A DNA stretch of 64,000 nt from IDS-8 sp035304345. Its GTDB lineage: Bacteria > Pseudomonadota > Gammaproteobacteria > Steroidobacterales > Woeseiaceae. The position numbers were made by a program, and so were the translations under genes. Location of the stretch: NCBI GenBank assembly GCA_035304345.1, contig DATGQE010000022.1, positions 1 to 64,000 of the forward strand, given 5' to 3'. The stretch's first letter is position 1. Every line of letters starts with the position of its first letter. Positions 34,206-43,317 of this stretch are shown here, one piece after another. The notes under the pieces were generated by a model. It made no database searches, had not been told where the DNA came from, and saw nothing but the letters and a program-made list of their open reading frames with translations.

Positions 34206-35120
34206 CTACCCGGGATCGCGCCTGGCGACGATCGCGTGTGCGCGGACCGGGAACGTGCCCATGCGCCGCACCTTCGGCGGCACGGCGGAAAAGCGAAAGC
34301 CGTCGGCAGGCAGCCGCTCGAGCCCGGTCATGTGCTCGATGATCGGGATGCCGGCACGAAGCAGGACGGTGTGGACGGGACGCTCGCCGCCCGAAGTGTC
34401 GTCGATGTTCAGGGAATCGATGCCGACCAGGAGCGCGCCCTGGTCGCGCAGGTATTCCGCCGCCGCTTCGGTCAGGTGCGGATGGTTCTCGAAGTATCGG
34501 TCTGTGCGCCAGTGACGATCCCAGCCCGTGCGCACGAGCACTGCCTTGCCGCGGACCTCGCCCGCGGCGAGCGCCTGCCAGTCGATGACGCGGCCGCTGG
34601 CGCCCGTCACGTCGATCACCATGCCCTCGCAGTCGGCGACCCGCTCGAGCGGCAGGTCGGCAAGATCGTGCCCGTCGGCAAACCGATGGTACGGCGTGTC
34701 GAGGTACGTGCCCGTGTTGCCGACCATCTCGATGCGGTCGATCTGGAACTCGGTTCCGGCCGAGTAGACCGAGCGCGATGCCTCGCGCGAGAGGTAATCG
34801 CAGATCAGTGGCGCGGGCAGCCCCTTGTACGTGATCATGCCGCTCTCGATCACGTGGCTGAGATCGATTCGCGTGACCGCCTCCCCGATGTCCGCGACGG
34901 CGGCTTCCCTGCGCTTGTGCGGCTCCTCGATGATCGTCTTGTTCACGATGCGCACGCTCTCGACCATGAGCAGCCTGAGCTCCCGGATGATCCGCCCGGC
35001 GAGCTCGTCGTCCGTGATGTCGTCGCCTTCGATATCGAGCCGGAAGCCCTGGCCCTGGATGCCGCCGCCGTTGCTGAAATCGACCTCGAAGTCGAAGCAC
35101 ACCCGTCTCTCCGCCGTCAT
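34206..35120 (-). CDS. Cyclase-family protein (kynurenine formamidase-like fold)
   Basis: A 304-residue cytoplasmic protein. Residues 85-300 are a cyclase domain: IDLSHVIESGMITYKGLPAP, then the metal-site region VGNTGTYLDTPYHRFADG, and LLVGIDSLNIDD, PVHTVLLRAGIPIIEHMTGL. In metal-dependent kynurenine formamidases the metal motif is H-x-G-T-H-x-D-x-P-x-H; here the histidines are replaced by N and Y and only the later D/H remain. About 85 residues at the N-terminus (FDFEVDFSNGGGIQGQGFRLDI...) form an extra domain. Hydrolytic activity is uncertain. It diverges from the S41 peptidase gene. Confidence 0.77.
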   Translation of the reverse strand: MTAERRVCFDFEVDFSNGGGIQGQGFRLDIEGDDITDDELAGRIIRELRLLMVESVRIVNKTIIEEPHKRREAAVADIGEAVTRIDLSHVIESGMITYKGLPAPLICDYLSREASRSVYSAGTEFQIDRIEMVGNTGTYLDTPYHRFADGHDLADLPLERVADCEGMVIDVTGASGRVIDWQALAAGEVRGKAVLVRTGWDRHWRTDRYFENHPHLTEAAAEYLRDQGALLVGIDSLNIDDTSGGERPVHTVLLRAGIPIIEHMTGLERLPADGFRFSAVPPKVRRMGTFPVRAHAIVARRDPG

Positions 35121-35309
35121 CCGTCATCGTCCTCTGCCGCGCTTGCCGTCGCCGATGATAAACGAGCGCGAGCTCCTGTGCCGGCAGTCACGTGGCACGG
35201 TCCCTGCAATATCCGTTTGGAATATCGCGGTGCCGTGTAGGTGAAGCTTCAGCCCGTATAATCGCCACCCTTGCCGGTGCCATGGTGCGAGGCGAGTGGG
35301 GGGAGACGA

Positions 35310-36392
35310 ATGCTGTCATACGTAACTGCCGTGGTGATGCTGTCCGCCGCGGCAGGCATGCAGGAACGCAAGCCGGAATGCCGGTGCGAGGACGTTTTCG
35401 CGTTCGTTGCCGATTACGTCGAGCGCAACTACGCCGGCTTCGGCGACAAGGTTTCCGACGCCACCCGCGACGAATACGCGGAGCATCGCCAGGCGCTGCA
35501 CGCCCGCGCGCGCGGCCTGCCGGCCGCGGCGGAATGCCACGGACTGTTGCGCGAGTACACCGGGTTCTTCCGCGATCCGCACATGGCGGTCGCCTATGAT
35601 GCCCCTTCGACCCCGCGGCCGAGCCCGGACAAGGCGAGCGGCCACGACGCCGGTCGCCACCCGAGCCGGGAGCTCGAGTTGCGCGAGCTGGACGCGGACA
35701 CGCTGCTGCTGCGCCTTCCCGACTTCAACCCGACCCTGAAGAGCCGGATCGATGCGCTGATCGAGGCGAACCGGGACCGCCTCGCCGGCACGCGCAACCT
35801 GATCATCGACGTCCGCCGCAACCCCGGCGGCAGCACGGCCAATTTCGCCGCCGTGCTGCCGTTCCTGTACACGAAGCCCATCACGACGCCCGGCATGTCG
35901 CATTACGCGACCGACGACAACATCCGCATGATCGAATCGTTCCTCGAGGAGAACGAGCTGGCGGAGGATCTCGAGGCGGAGATCGGCGCGCTCGTCTCGA
36001 GGATGAAGGAGCATCGTGGCGGTTTCGTGCCGGCGGAGGACGAGGTCTTCACGTTGCCGCGGGTGCTGCCGTACCCGGAGCGTGTAGCCGTGCTTGCCGA
36101 TCGCGGCTGCGTGAGCAGTTGCGAGACCTTCGTCTGGAAGGCGCGCCAGAGCGACAAGGTGACGGTGTTCGGCGAGGACACCGCCGGCTTCCTCGACTAC
36201 GGCGACGTGCTGCCCGTACCTGCGCCGTGCGGGGCGTTCAGGCTGTTCAACCCGACCTCGCGCTCCAACCGCGTGGCGCAGGGCATGCCGCTGGACAATG
36301 TCGGAATCGAACCGGACGTGCGCATCCCTGCCGACGTTCCGGACCCGGTGGACTGGGTACGGGAGCGGCTCGACAGTCGCGCACAGCGGTGA
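35310..36392 (+). CDS. S41-family C-terminal processing peptidase-like protein
   Basis: A 360-residue protein with a short hydrophobic N-terminus that resembles a signal peptide. The N-terminal part is helical with a CRCEDVF pair. The S41 core starts with LELRELDADTLLLRLPDFN, then NLIIDVRRNPGGSTANF, VLADRGCVSSCETFVWKARQ (the catalytic serine region) and VFGEDTAGFLDYGD. No PDZ domain is seen between the N-terminal part and the core. The ATG has a GGGGGGAGA ribosome site. It lies convergent with the downstream MFS gene (3 bp apart). Substrate unknown; family members degrade or process periplasmic or imported peptides. Confidence 0.82.
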   Translation: MLSYVTAVVMLSAAAGMQERKPECRCEDVFAFVADYVERNYAGFGDKVSDATRDEYAEHRQALHARARGLPAAAECHGLLREYTGFFRDPHMAVAYDAPSTPRPSPDKASGHDAGRHPSRELELRELDADTLLLRLPDFNPTLKSRIDALIEANRDRLAGTRNLIIDVRRNPGGSTANFAAVLPFLYTKPITTPGMSHYATDDNIRMIESFLEENELAEDLEAEIGALVSRMKEHRGGFVPAEDEVFTLPRVLPYPERVAVLADRGCVSSCETFVWKARQSDKVTVFGEDTAGFLDYGDVLPVPAPCGAFRLFNPTSRSNRVAQGMPLDNVGIEPDVRIPADVPDPVDWVRERLDSRAQR

Positions 36393-36395
36393 CGA

Positions 36396-37640
36396 TCAGT
36401 CCGTGAGCTCACGCCCGGACGTTTCCGGCAGCAGCAGCGTCGCGCCGATCATCACGAGGTAGGCACCGCCCGCGAAGATCGCAATCGCGTACTGCAGCTC
36501 GACCGTGGCGCTCAGGAAGCCGACCAGCGCCGGGAACAGCGCCCCGGCGCCGCGCCCGAGGTTATAGGAGAAACCCTGGCCCGAGCCGCGCATGCGGGTA
36601 GGGAACAGCTCGGAGAAGAACGCGCCGACCGGGCTGAAGACGCCCGAGGCGAAAAAGCCCAGGGGAAAGCCCATGAGCATGATCTGCCGGTCCGAGAACG
36701 GCAGGCTCATGTAGAGGCATACCGTCGCGAACGACAGTGCCGCAAACAGCACCAGCGTCCGCCGCCGGCCCAGCCGGTCTGCGAGATACGCTGCCGTGAG
36801 ATACCCGGCGAAGGAACCGGAGACGACGACGAGCAGGTTGCCGCCGGTCATCGTCACCGACAGGTCACGTGTCGTCCTGAGGAACAGCGGCAGCCAGGTC
36901 GTGATCGCGTAGTAGCCGCCCTGCGCTCCCAGTGCGAGCAGCGACGCGAGCAAGGTCGTCCGCAGCATGCGCGGGCCGAAGATGTGCAGGCTGCCGCCTT
37001 TCGCTCGTCCTGCCTGTTGCAAGCGGCCGCTGCGCACGAAGACCGCGGACTCCGGCACGTGCCGCCGAATGAAGAACACGAGCAGCGCCGGCAGGATGCC
37101 GATCCAGAACATGATGCGCCACGCGATCTCGTCCGCGAAGGTCGAGAACAGCACCGTGTAGAAGAGCGCGGCCAGGCCCCACCCGATCGCCCATCCGCTC
37201 TGCACGAAGCCGACGGCCTTCCCCCTGTGCTCGGCGCGGATCGTCTCCGCGATCAGCACCGATCCGACGGCCCACTCGCCGCCGAAGCCCAGCCCCTGCA
37301 GCGAGCGCGTGACCATGAGCTGCTCGAACGAGCTCGTGAAGCCGCTGAGGAAGGTGAACAGCGAGAACCACAGGATCGTGACCTGCAGCACGTGCACCCG
37401 CCCCCAGCGGTCGGCGGCGAGGCCCGCGAGCCAGCCGCCGAATGCCGAGAACAGCAGCGTGGTCGTGCCGAGCAGCCCGGCTTCGCCCTGCGATATGCCC
37501 CAGATCGCGATGAGCGTCGGCATGACGAAGCTGAACAGCATCACGTCCATGCCGTCGAGCATCCAGCCAAGGAACGTGCCGGCAAGGGTGGATTTCTCCG
37601 CCCGGTGAAGCCTCCCCGAACCGCCGACCGCCTCGTGCAA
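36396..37640 (-). CDS. MFS transporter (aromatic-acid/sugar-acid symporter type)
   Basis: A 414-residue membrane protein with 12 predicted helices. It shows the MFS signatures GWLAGLAADRWGRVHVLQ between helices 2 and 3, and the FGGEWAVGSVLIAET block with SLQGLGFGGEW before it. The arrangement near GMDVMLFSFVMPTLIAIWG resembles the aromatic acid/H+ symporter and sialic-acid-type symporters, so an organic acid is a likely substrate. The start TTG 37640 has GGGGAA upstream; no better start gives the full first helix. It lies 102 bp downstream of motB on the same strand and probably has its own promoter. Confidence 0.84.
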   Translation of the reverse strand: MHEAVGGSGRLHRAEKSTLAGTFLGWMLDGMDVMLFSFVMPTLIAIWGISQGEAGLLGTTTLLFSAFGGWLAGLAADRWGRVHVLQVTILWFSLFTFLSGFTSSFEQLMVTRSLQGLGFGGEWAVGSVLIAETIRAEHRGKAVGFVQSGWAIGWGLAALFYTVLFSTFADEIAWRIMFWIGILPALLVFFIRRHVPESAVFVRSGRLQQAGRAKGGSLHIFGPRMLRTTLLASLLALGAQGGYYAITTWLPLFLRTTRDLSVTMTGGNLLVVVSGSFAGYLTAAYLADRLGRRRTLVLFAALSFATVCLYMSLPFSDRQIMLMGFPLGFFASGVFSPVGAFFSELFPTRMRGSGQGFSYNLGRGAGALFPALVGFLSATVELQYAIAIFAGGAYLVMIGATLLLPETSGRELTD

Positions 37641-37742
37641 GCGATGTTCCCCGCGTGTACCCGCACCGCATCGCCGGCGTGAATGCCGCGGCGACCGCGA
37701 TACTTTACACGCGGCGGCGGGATCGTTCGCGCCGAAACACCG

Positions 37743-38723
37743 TCACGGCAGCACGCCGTCCGCGGGCGCGAAGTCCCGCGAGGCCCTGCTGCCTGCTCCC
37801 ACGCCCAGCGCCTCGGCGGCATCGTCCGGGGTTTGCACCTCGATGACGGGCTCCTCGGGCAGGCCGCGGATCTGCCGCTCGGTCTTCTCGTTCAGCACGA
37901 CGAGACTGATGCGCCGGTTGAGCGGGCTCAAGGGGTCTTCAGGATCCAGCGGCAGCGACGAGGCCAGCCCGACGACGCGCAGCAGCTTGTTCTCGTTCAT
38001 CCCGCCCGCCACCAGCTCGCGCCGCGACGCGTTGGCGCGGTCGGCCGAGAGCTCCCAGTTGGAATAGCCGCGCTCGCCGAGTGCGTACGGTGCCGCGTCG
38101 GTATGCCCGGCGATCGAGATGGCGTTGTCGACGTCGTTCAGCAGCCCGCCGATCGTCCGCAGGATGTCGCGCGTATAGTCCTTGAGCCTGGCGCTGCCGG
38201 TGTCGAACATCGCGCGGGCCTGCTCGTCGACGATCGAGATCTGCAGGCCCTCCGCGGTGAGCTCGAGGCGGATCTGGTTGCGGAACGGGTAGAGCTGCGC
38301 GTTGCGCTCGATCGCCTGCTCCACCCGCTCCTTGAGGCGCTCGAGCTGCTGCCGCTCGCGCAGCGCCAGCGCCGCGCGGGCCGTGTTGAGGTTGATCAGT
38401 TGCGCTTCCACCGGCGATTCCGCGCGCTGCACCTGGCCCGTGGAACGCCTCAGGTCCTCGCCGCCTCCGGGGATCACGATCGAGCTGTCGCCCGTGCCCG
38501 AGCCGCCCTGCAGTGCCACCTTGAGGGGCGTTCGGAAGTACTCCGCGATGCCCTCCAGGTCGCCCTTCGTCGTGGAGCCGAGCAGCCACATCAGAAGGAA
38601 GAACGCCATCATGGCCGTGACGAAGTCCGCGTACGCGATCTTCCACGAGCCGCCGTGATGGCCGCGCCTGGACTTCTTGACGCGCCGGATGATCGGCTGC
38701 GCCTGCGCCTTGTCTTCGCTCAT
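37743..38723 (-). CDS. motB: Flagellar motor stator protein MotB
   Basis: A 326-residue inner-membrane protein that anchors the flagellar stator to peptidoglycan. The single transmembrane helix is in SWKIAYADFVTAMMAFFLLMWLLG with the proton-binding Asp of YADF. A periplasmic linker (about 60-170) leads to the OmpA-like peptidoglycan-binding domain (ISIVDEQARAMFDTGSARL, IAGHTDAAP, NWELSADRANASRREL, NRRISLVVL). The start MSEDKAQ is chosen over an upstream frame. It begins 13 bp after the motA stop, in the standard motAB order. The C-terminal tail (about 35 residues) is rich in Pro/Ala. Confidence 0.93.
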   Translation of the reverse strand: MSEDKAQAQPIIRRVKKSRRGHHGGSWKIAYADFVTAMMAFFLLMWLLGSTTKGDLEGIAEYFRTPLKVALQGGSGTGDSSIVIPGGGEDLRRSTGQVQRAESPVEAQLINLNTARAALALRERQQLERLKERVEQAIERNAQLYPFRNQIRLELTAEGLQISIVDEQARAMFDTGSARLKDYTRDILRTIGGLLNDVDNAISIAGHTDAAPYALGERGYSNWELSADRANASRRELVAGGMNENKLLRVVGLASSLPLDPEDPLSPLNRRISLVVLNEKTERQIRGLPEEPVIEVQTPDDAAEALGVGAGSRASRDFAPADGVLP

Positions 38724-38736
38724 CGTGCGCCGCGTC

Positions 38737-39606
38737 TCAGGTGGCTTGCGCTTTCGCGGCACCCTTCACGTAGCTTTCGAGCTCGGCGAAGCCCGGACGC
38801 TCCGTCGAGTACAGCACCTTGCGGCCGAACTCGACCGCAACGGCCGGCGAGGCATCGTTGAGGCTCGCGAGGAGCGTGACCTTGATGCACTCGAGCGCCT
38901 TGGTGGCCTCGTGCGCCTTGTGCTCGAAGATGCCGACGAGCGGGCCCACGAACCCGTACGACAGGAGGATGCCGAGGAACGTGCCGACGAGGGCGTGCGC
39001 GATCAGGACCCCGAGCTCCGAGGGCGGCAGTCCGACGGAACCCATCGTGTGCACGACGCCCATGACCGCGGCGACGATGCCGAAGGCGGGCAGGCCGTCG
39101 GCGACGCGCTGCAGTGCGTGGGCCGGGATCTCGCTTTCGTGGTGATGGGTGTCGATCTCCCTCTCCATCAGCATTTCCATTTCGTGCGCGTTGAGCTTGC
39201 CGCTCACCATGAGGCGCAGGTAGTCGGTGATGAACTCGACGAGATAGTGCTTTGCCAGCACCTTCGGGTAGCGGGCAAAGATCTCGCTGTCCTTCGGCGC
39301 TTCGATGATCTGCTCGATCGCGAGCAGGCCGTCCCTGCGCGCCTTGTCGAGCAGCTCGTACAGGAGCGCCATGAGGTCCATGTACAGCGCCTTGTTGTAC
39401 TTCGAGCTCTTGAAGAGGTCGGGCAGCGCCTTGAACGTGCTCTTGAGCGTCTTTGCCGGGTTGTTGACGACGAACGCGCCGAACGCCGCGCCGCCGATCA
39501 TCAGCAGCTCGAGCGGCTGGTACATGGCGCCGAGATGGCCGCCCGCCAGCGCGTATCCGCCGAAGACCGAACCGACTACGACGGCGTAGCCGAGCAAAAC
39601 CAGCAT
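38737..39606 (-). CDS. motA: Flagellar motor stator protein MotA
   Basis: A 289-residue proton-channel subunit of the flagellar motor. Four transmembrane segments are visible: MLVLLGYAVVVGSVFGGYAL, YQPLELLMIGGAAFGAFVV, then, after the large cytoplasmic loop, LPAFGIVAAVMGVVHTMG and LIAHALVGTFLGILLSYGFVGPL. The conserved prolines and the cytoplasmic charged region (about 60-165) are in place. The ATG has AGGAGAG just upstream; an extended frame has no support. It heads the motA-motB operon and diverges from the S10 peptidase gene across 256 bp. Confidence 0.94.
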   Translation of the reverse strand: MLVLLGYAVVVGSVFGGYALAGGHLGAMYQPLELLMIGGAAFGAFVVNNPAKTLKSTFKALPDLFKSSKYNKALYMDLMALLYELLDKARRDGLLAIEQIIEAPKDSEIFARYPKVLAKHYLVEFITDYLRLMVSGKLNAHEMEMLMEREIDTHHHESEIPAHALQRVADGLPAFGIVAAVMGVVHTMGSVGLPPSELGVLIAHALVGTFLGILLSYGFVGPLVGIFEHKAHEATKALECIKVTLLASLNDASPAVAVEFGRKVLYSTERPGFAELESYVKGAAKAQAT

Positions 39607-39862
39607 CCTTTCTCTCCTGTGCTCCGCCGATGGGCCGGGCGGATGGGCCCACGAGCACACATATCGGCAGGCAATGCCGCAACTTGAGGGTCGCTGCCAC
39701 CGCCATCGCGGGCGGGCATGCCGGCCCGGCGGCGGCCGGGTGAACGGGCTCCGCCGCCAATCTTTATGCACGGCCGGGCGCCCGGCAGGCGGCAAGCGCA
39801 TAGCCTGTGCCGCGGCGGCGGCCTAGCATGGCACCTCCGGTGCCGGGGAACAGGAGGCCGTC

Positions 39863-41473
39863 ATGTACATGCGCGTTCGCAAAGCGATGATCGCGGCGCT
39901 CGTGCTCGCCGCGGGTTCGGCGTTGGCAGCCGGCGATACGACGCCGCCCGACGCTTTCGTCGTCACGGAGCACGAGGTCGACCTCGGGGATCGCAAGCTG
40001 CGGTACACCGCGCGCGCCGGGATGCTCCCGCTGTACGAGAACGACACCGGTGAGTTGATGGCGCGCATGTTCATCATCGCCTACGTCGCCGAGCCCGGGC
40101 GCGGCGAGCCCCCGCGGCCCGTCACGTTCCTGTGGAACGGCGGCCCCGGTGCCAGCTCCTCGCAGGTGCACCTCGTCGGCTTCGGGCCGAAGGGCCTCGA
40201 TACGCCGGAGACCTACCCGGAGTGGTTCGAGAACCCGCCGACGAGGATCGTCGATCGCGAGACGACCTGGCTCGCGGACAGCGACCTCGTGTTCGTCGAT
40301 CCCGTCGGTACCGGCTACAGCCGCGCGACGAGCGAGGAGTACCGCGACATTCTTTATACGACGTGGGGAGACATCGAGGCGGTCGCCGAGATGATCCGGC
40401 TTTACCGCACGCGCTTCGATGCCTGGGACCAGCCGATCTTCCTCGCCGGCGAAAGCTACGGGACGACCCGCGCCATGGGAGTCGCGGACACGCTGGAACG
40501 CCGGCATACGGGCATCGCGGGCGTCATCCTGATCTCCGGGTCCTACGACACGGGCCAGCAGGTTCCGGCGGCGTTGCGCACGGCGCTTAAGGTCCCGATG
40601 TACGCCGCCGCGGCGCACTACCACGGCCGCCTCCCGCCGGACCTGCAGGCGCTGTCGGGGGACGAGGCCGTCGCGGCGGCGGAAGCCTGGGCGCGCCGGG
40701 AGTACGCGCCCGCGCTGGAACGGCTGGAGACGCTCACGGCGGAGGAGCGCGAGGCGGTGCGCGCGGGGCTCGAGCGCCACACGGGAGTTTCCAGGCAGTT
40801 CGTCGACGCCGACTCGCTGGCGCTCGAGGGCAGCACGTTCGCGGATCGGCTGCTCGACGACCAGGACCTCGAGCTCGGCCGCTACGATTACCGCATGACT
40901 TTCCCGCGGCGCGACCTCGGCCGCCCCTGGGTGCCGACGCGGGATCCGAGCCTGGCGCCCATGCGCGGTCTCATGTCGACGTTCCCGCCGGCGATCCGCT
41001 ACATCCGCAACACGCTCGGCTACAAGAGCGACCTGTACTACCAGGGGCCTTTCGGTCTTGGATTCCACCCGCGCCCTCTCGAGAACGTCCTGCCGGACGA
41101 GGCCGGGCACTGGGGCGGCATCTACACCGACTGGATGGCCGCCAGGTGGAATCGCGGCGCCGCGATGCGGGGAGGGGACGAGGAAGCGGCGGAGGGGCAG
41201 GCGGCCAAGAAGCCGGAGACGCCGCCTCTCCGGCGCGCGATGGAAATGAATCCCCGGCTCCTCGTCTGGAACGTGAAGGGCCTGTACGACGGCTCCTGCG
41301 CCGCACTCGATGAAGCCGTCGCGCGGACGCCCGCGCACCTGCGCGGCCGCGTGCGCAACTCCTGCTACCGCGGCGGCCACATGCTCTATACCGAGGCCGC
41401 CGTGCGCCGGGAGCTCAAGCGCGACTTCGCGCAATTCGTGCGCGATGCCCTGGGCCTGCGCTCCGGCACGTGA
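39863..41473 (+). CDS. Exported S10 serine carboxypeptidase-like protein
   Basis: A 536-residue hydrolase with a signal peptide (to about residue 23, SALAAGD). The alpha/beta-hydrolase core has the S10 marks WNGGPGASSSQVHLVGFGP, DSDLVFVDPVGTGYS, and GESYG with nucleophile S198. The region LLVWNVKGLYDGSCA holds the likely Asp and RNSCYRGGHMLY the His (H506). Bacterial S10 proteins are secreted or periplasmic carboxypeptidases, probably used for peptide turnover. The ATG MYMRV is used. Between residues about 270 and 420 is a helical lid-like insertion. It is convergent with the lipoprotein gene. Confidence 0.87.
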   Translation: MYMRVRKAMIAALVLAAGSALAAGDTTPPDAFVVTEHEVDLGDRKLRYTARAGMLPLYENDTGELMARMFIIAYVAEPGRGEPPRPVTFLWNGGPGASSSQVHLVGFGPKGLDTPETYPEWFENPPTRIVDRETTWLADSDLVFVDPVGTGYSRATSEEYRDILYTTWGDIEAVAEMIRLYRTRFDAWDQPIFLAGESYGTTRAMGVADTLERRHTGIAGVILISGSYDTGQQVPAALRTALKVPMYAAAAHYHGRLPPDLQALSGDEAVAAAEAWARREYAPALERLETLTAEEREAVRAGLERHTGVSRQFVDADSLALEGSTFADRLLDDQDLELGRYDYRMTFPRRDLGRPWVPTRDPSLAPMRGLMSTFPPAIRYIRNTLGYKSDLYYQGPFGLGFHPRPLENVLPDEAGHWGGIYTDWMAARWNRGAAMRGGDEEAAEGQAAKKPETPPLRRAMEMNPRLLVWNVKGLYDGSCAALDEAVARTPAHLRGRVRNSCYRGGHMLYTEAAVRRELKRDFAQFVRDALGLRSGT

Positions 41474-41515
41474 GCGCAGCGGCGCGCCGCCAAAACGGCG
41501 TGAATACGCCGGCCC

Positions 41516-42139
41516 TTACCGCAACGGCGGCAAGGGCCAGTCCAGGCGGCTCGCGCGCAGGGAGTACCACACGTCGCGCCCGTCGCGGCAGATCGGCTCG
41601 ACCTGGTAACGGGCACAGGGACCCGCGATGTTGAGCCAGGCGCCGTCGAGCGCCGCCTCGTAGCGGCGATGCTCGTCGGGAATCGCCTGGGTCGTGATTC
41701 GCCCCAGGTGCTTCTCCGCGAGCGTGGTGCCGTTCGGCTCGAGCTGCAACGTGCCGGCCGCGAGCGAGAAGCGCCCGGTCTCGCGGACGTCCAAGGCGCG
41801 CATGCGCGGGTCGCCCAGGTTCCGGGTGTTCACGTACGCCTGGTAGACCAGCTCGTACCGATCGCCCGGGCCGAGCTTCAGGTGCAGCGCGTAGTACAAG
41901 AACGGCGCGACCTCGCCCTCGTCCAGCGGTACGCGCTGCTCGGTGCGGAAGAAGCTCCAGACACCCTCGGCTTCCGCCGGGCCGACATCGCTGCGTCCCG
42001 GCAGCCTGCTTCCCTTCTCGAATATCATCGGCGCCGGCCGGTCCGTACGGGGGTCGGCGTGCCGGTGGCGGTCGAGCACCGTGGAGCACCCGGCGATGAC
42101 CGGGCACGCGACGATGCAAAGCAGCGTCCAGGCCTTCAT
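41516..42139 (-). CDS. Lipoprotein of unknown function
   Basis: A 207-residue lipoprotein with a lipobox (PVIAGC). The mature part has blocks WSFFRTEQRVPLDEGE, APFLYYALHLKLGPGDRYELVYQAYV and a terminal SRLDWPLPPLR. Cysteines at GPCARYQVEPICRD may pair. I do not recognise a family. It starts 11 bp after the stop of the outer-membrane barrel gene on the same strand, so the two are probably one operon and may act together in the outer membrane. Confidence 0.68.
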   Translation of the reverse strand: MKAWTLLCIVACPVIAGCSTVLDRHRHADPRTDRPAPMIFEKGSRLPGRSDVGPAEAEGVWSFFRTEQRVPLDEGEVAPFLYYALHLKLGPGDRYELVYQAYVNTRNLGDPRMRALDVRETGRFSLAAGTLQLEPNGTTLAEKHLGRITTQAIPDEHRRYEAALDGAWLNIAGPCARYQVEPICRDGRDVWYSLRASRLDWPLPPLR

Positions 42140-42150
42140 CGCCCCGAAGC

Positions 42151-42963
42151 TCAGAACTGGATCGTCACCCCCGCCCGGTAAACGTCCTCGTCCAGGCTCG
42201 ACGAGCCCGGCACATCCACTTCCATCGTGCTGTAACCCAGCTCGAGCGCGACGTTGCGGTTGAAGAAATGCGACAACCCGAGTGAATACCTGTCGTGCTT
42301 GCCGACACCGAGCGCGACGGAGGTGCGCTCGCTGAAGTAGTAGTCGCCGGTCACCGACCATGGATCCTCCGCACCTTCGATGAAGTTGTACGCCAGCCCG
42401 ACCGCCAACCAGGTGTCGCCGGCGAGCCGGGTGAAATACTTCGAGGCGATCTCGCGGCTGTCGAAGTCGTCGTCAACCCGGAGGTTGAACCCGATGTAGT
42501 CGTTGCCGCCGAGGCGGTGGTTGTAGCGGGCGTCGAGCACGAGGTCGGTATCGAGGTTTCCGAGCTTGACCGCGTCGACGCTGAGCAGGAAGTCCTCGCT
42601 GAACAGGTAGCCGACGGTTCCGGTCAGCAAACGCGGACCGTCGCCGTCGTCGTACGAGCCACCGAGCAGCCAGTTGCCGGCAAAGTACTCGCCCCCGACG
42701 GCAGCACGGTAGAAATTGCCGCCGCTGTCGAACCGCGAGTACCGGCCGAAAACGTTGCTGGTGCGGTTGATGTACTCGAATTCCTTGAGCGGCCCCAGCG
42801 TCGCCTTGTCGTCGAAGAACCACGTCGAAGTCAATGAGAACTGGTCGAGCTCGAGGAAATCCGTCTCGCTATGGCTGTAATCGACGGTGGAAAACGAGCG
42901 GTACTCTTCGGCCGCGACGATCGTAGAGAAGAGCATCAGCGGCACGGCAATTTTCGCTTTCAT
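42151..42963 (-). CDS. Small outer-membrane beta-barrel (putative porin)
   Basis: A 270-residue protein with a signal peptide (MKAKIAVPLMLFSTIVAAEE). The mature part is made of short amphipathic strands with alternating aromatic residues (FSTVDYSHSETDFLELDQFSLTS, SNVFGRYSRF, YRAAVGGEYFAGNWLLGGSY, DYIGFNLRVDDDF, LELGYSTMEVDV) and a terminal VTIQF, ending in Phe as outer-membrane proteins do. Size suits a 10-12-stranded barrel, in the style of putative-porin families. It is first in an operon with a lipoprotein gene. Function unknown. Confidence 0.75.
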   Translation of the reverse strand: MKAKIAVPLMLFSTIVAAEEYRSFSTVDYSHSETDFLELDQFSLTSTWFFDDKATLGPLKEFEYINRTSNVFGRYSRFDSGGNFYRAAVGGEYFAGNWLLGGSYDDGDGPRLLTGTVGYLFSEDFLLSVDAVKLGNLDTDLVLDARYNHRLGGNDYIGFNLRVDDDFDSREIASKYFTRLAGDTWLAVGLAYNFIEGAEDPWSVTGDYYFSERTSVALGVGKHDRYSLGLSHFFNRNVALELGYSTMEVDVPGSSSLDEDVYRAGVTIQF

Positions 42964-43317
42964 CCTGGCTCCCCGCACTGGATGTCCGATGGGACCGCCG
43001 AGTCTATGGGTGATTCCTGAATCGAAGATGAATCGCGTACCGAAATGTCCGTTTTCGGCCAGTCGGCACGCGAGGAGGGCTGGTGCTGCTAGCGCCGACA
43101 GGTGATCGTCAGCCGCGGGAAATCCTGCGTGTAGGCCGGCGCACCTGATGCCGCGCGCCCGCTGAGGCCCCCCTTTCTTGTCGTTGTTTGCCTCCTTCCA
43201 TACCAGCCGGGCCGGCCGGGCACAACGCGGGCCCGGGCCAGACGCACGGGCGGCGTGAGGGAATCCGCGCGCCGATGACGCTTACCCGGGCAGCGACACC
43301 CACAACGGAAGCAAACG
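42964..43317. other. Intergenic region upstream of the secreted-paralogue operon
   Basis: A 354-base gap between the divergent porin gene and the seven-gene operon. It must carry the operon's promoter. No good -35/-10 pair is evident, which is compatible with use of an alternative sigma factor. A minus-strand frame crosses it (stop at 43089), ending in TQDFPRLTITCRR, but it runs into the coding region and has no start signal or family resemblance. Confidence 0.45.
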
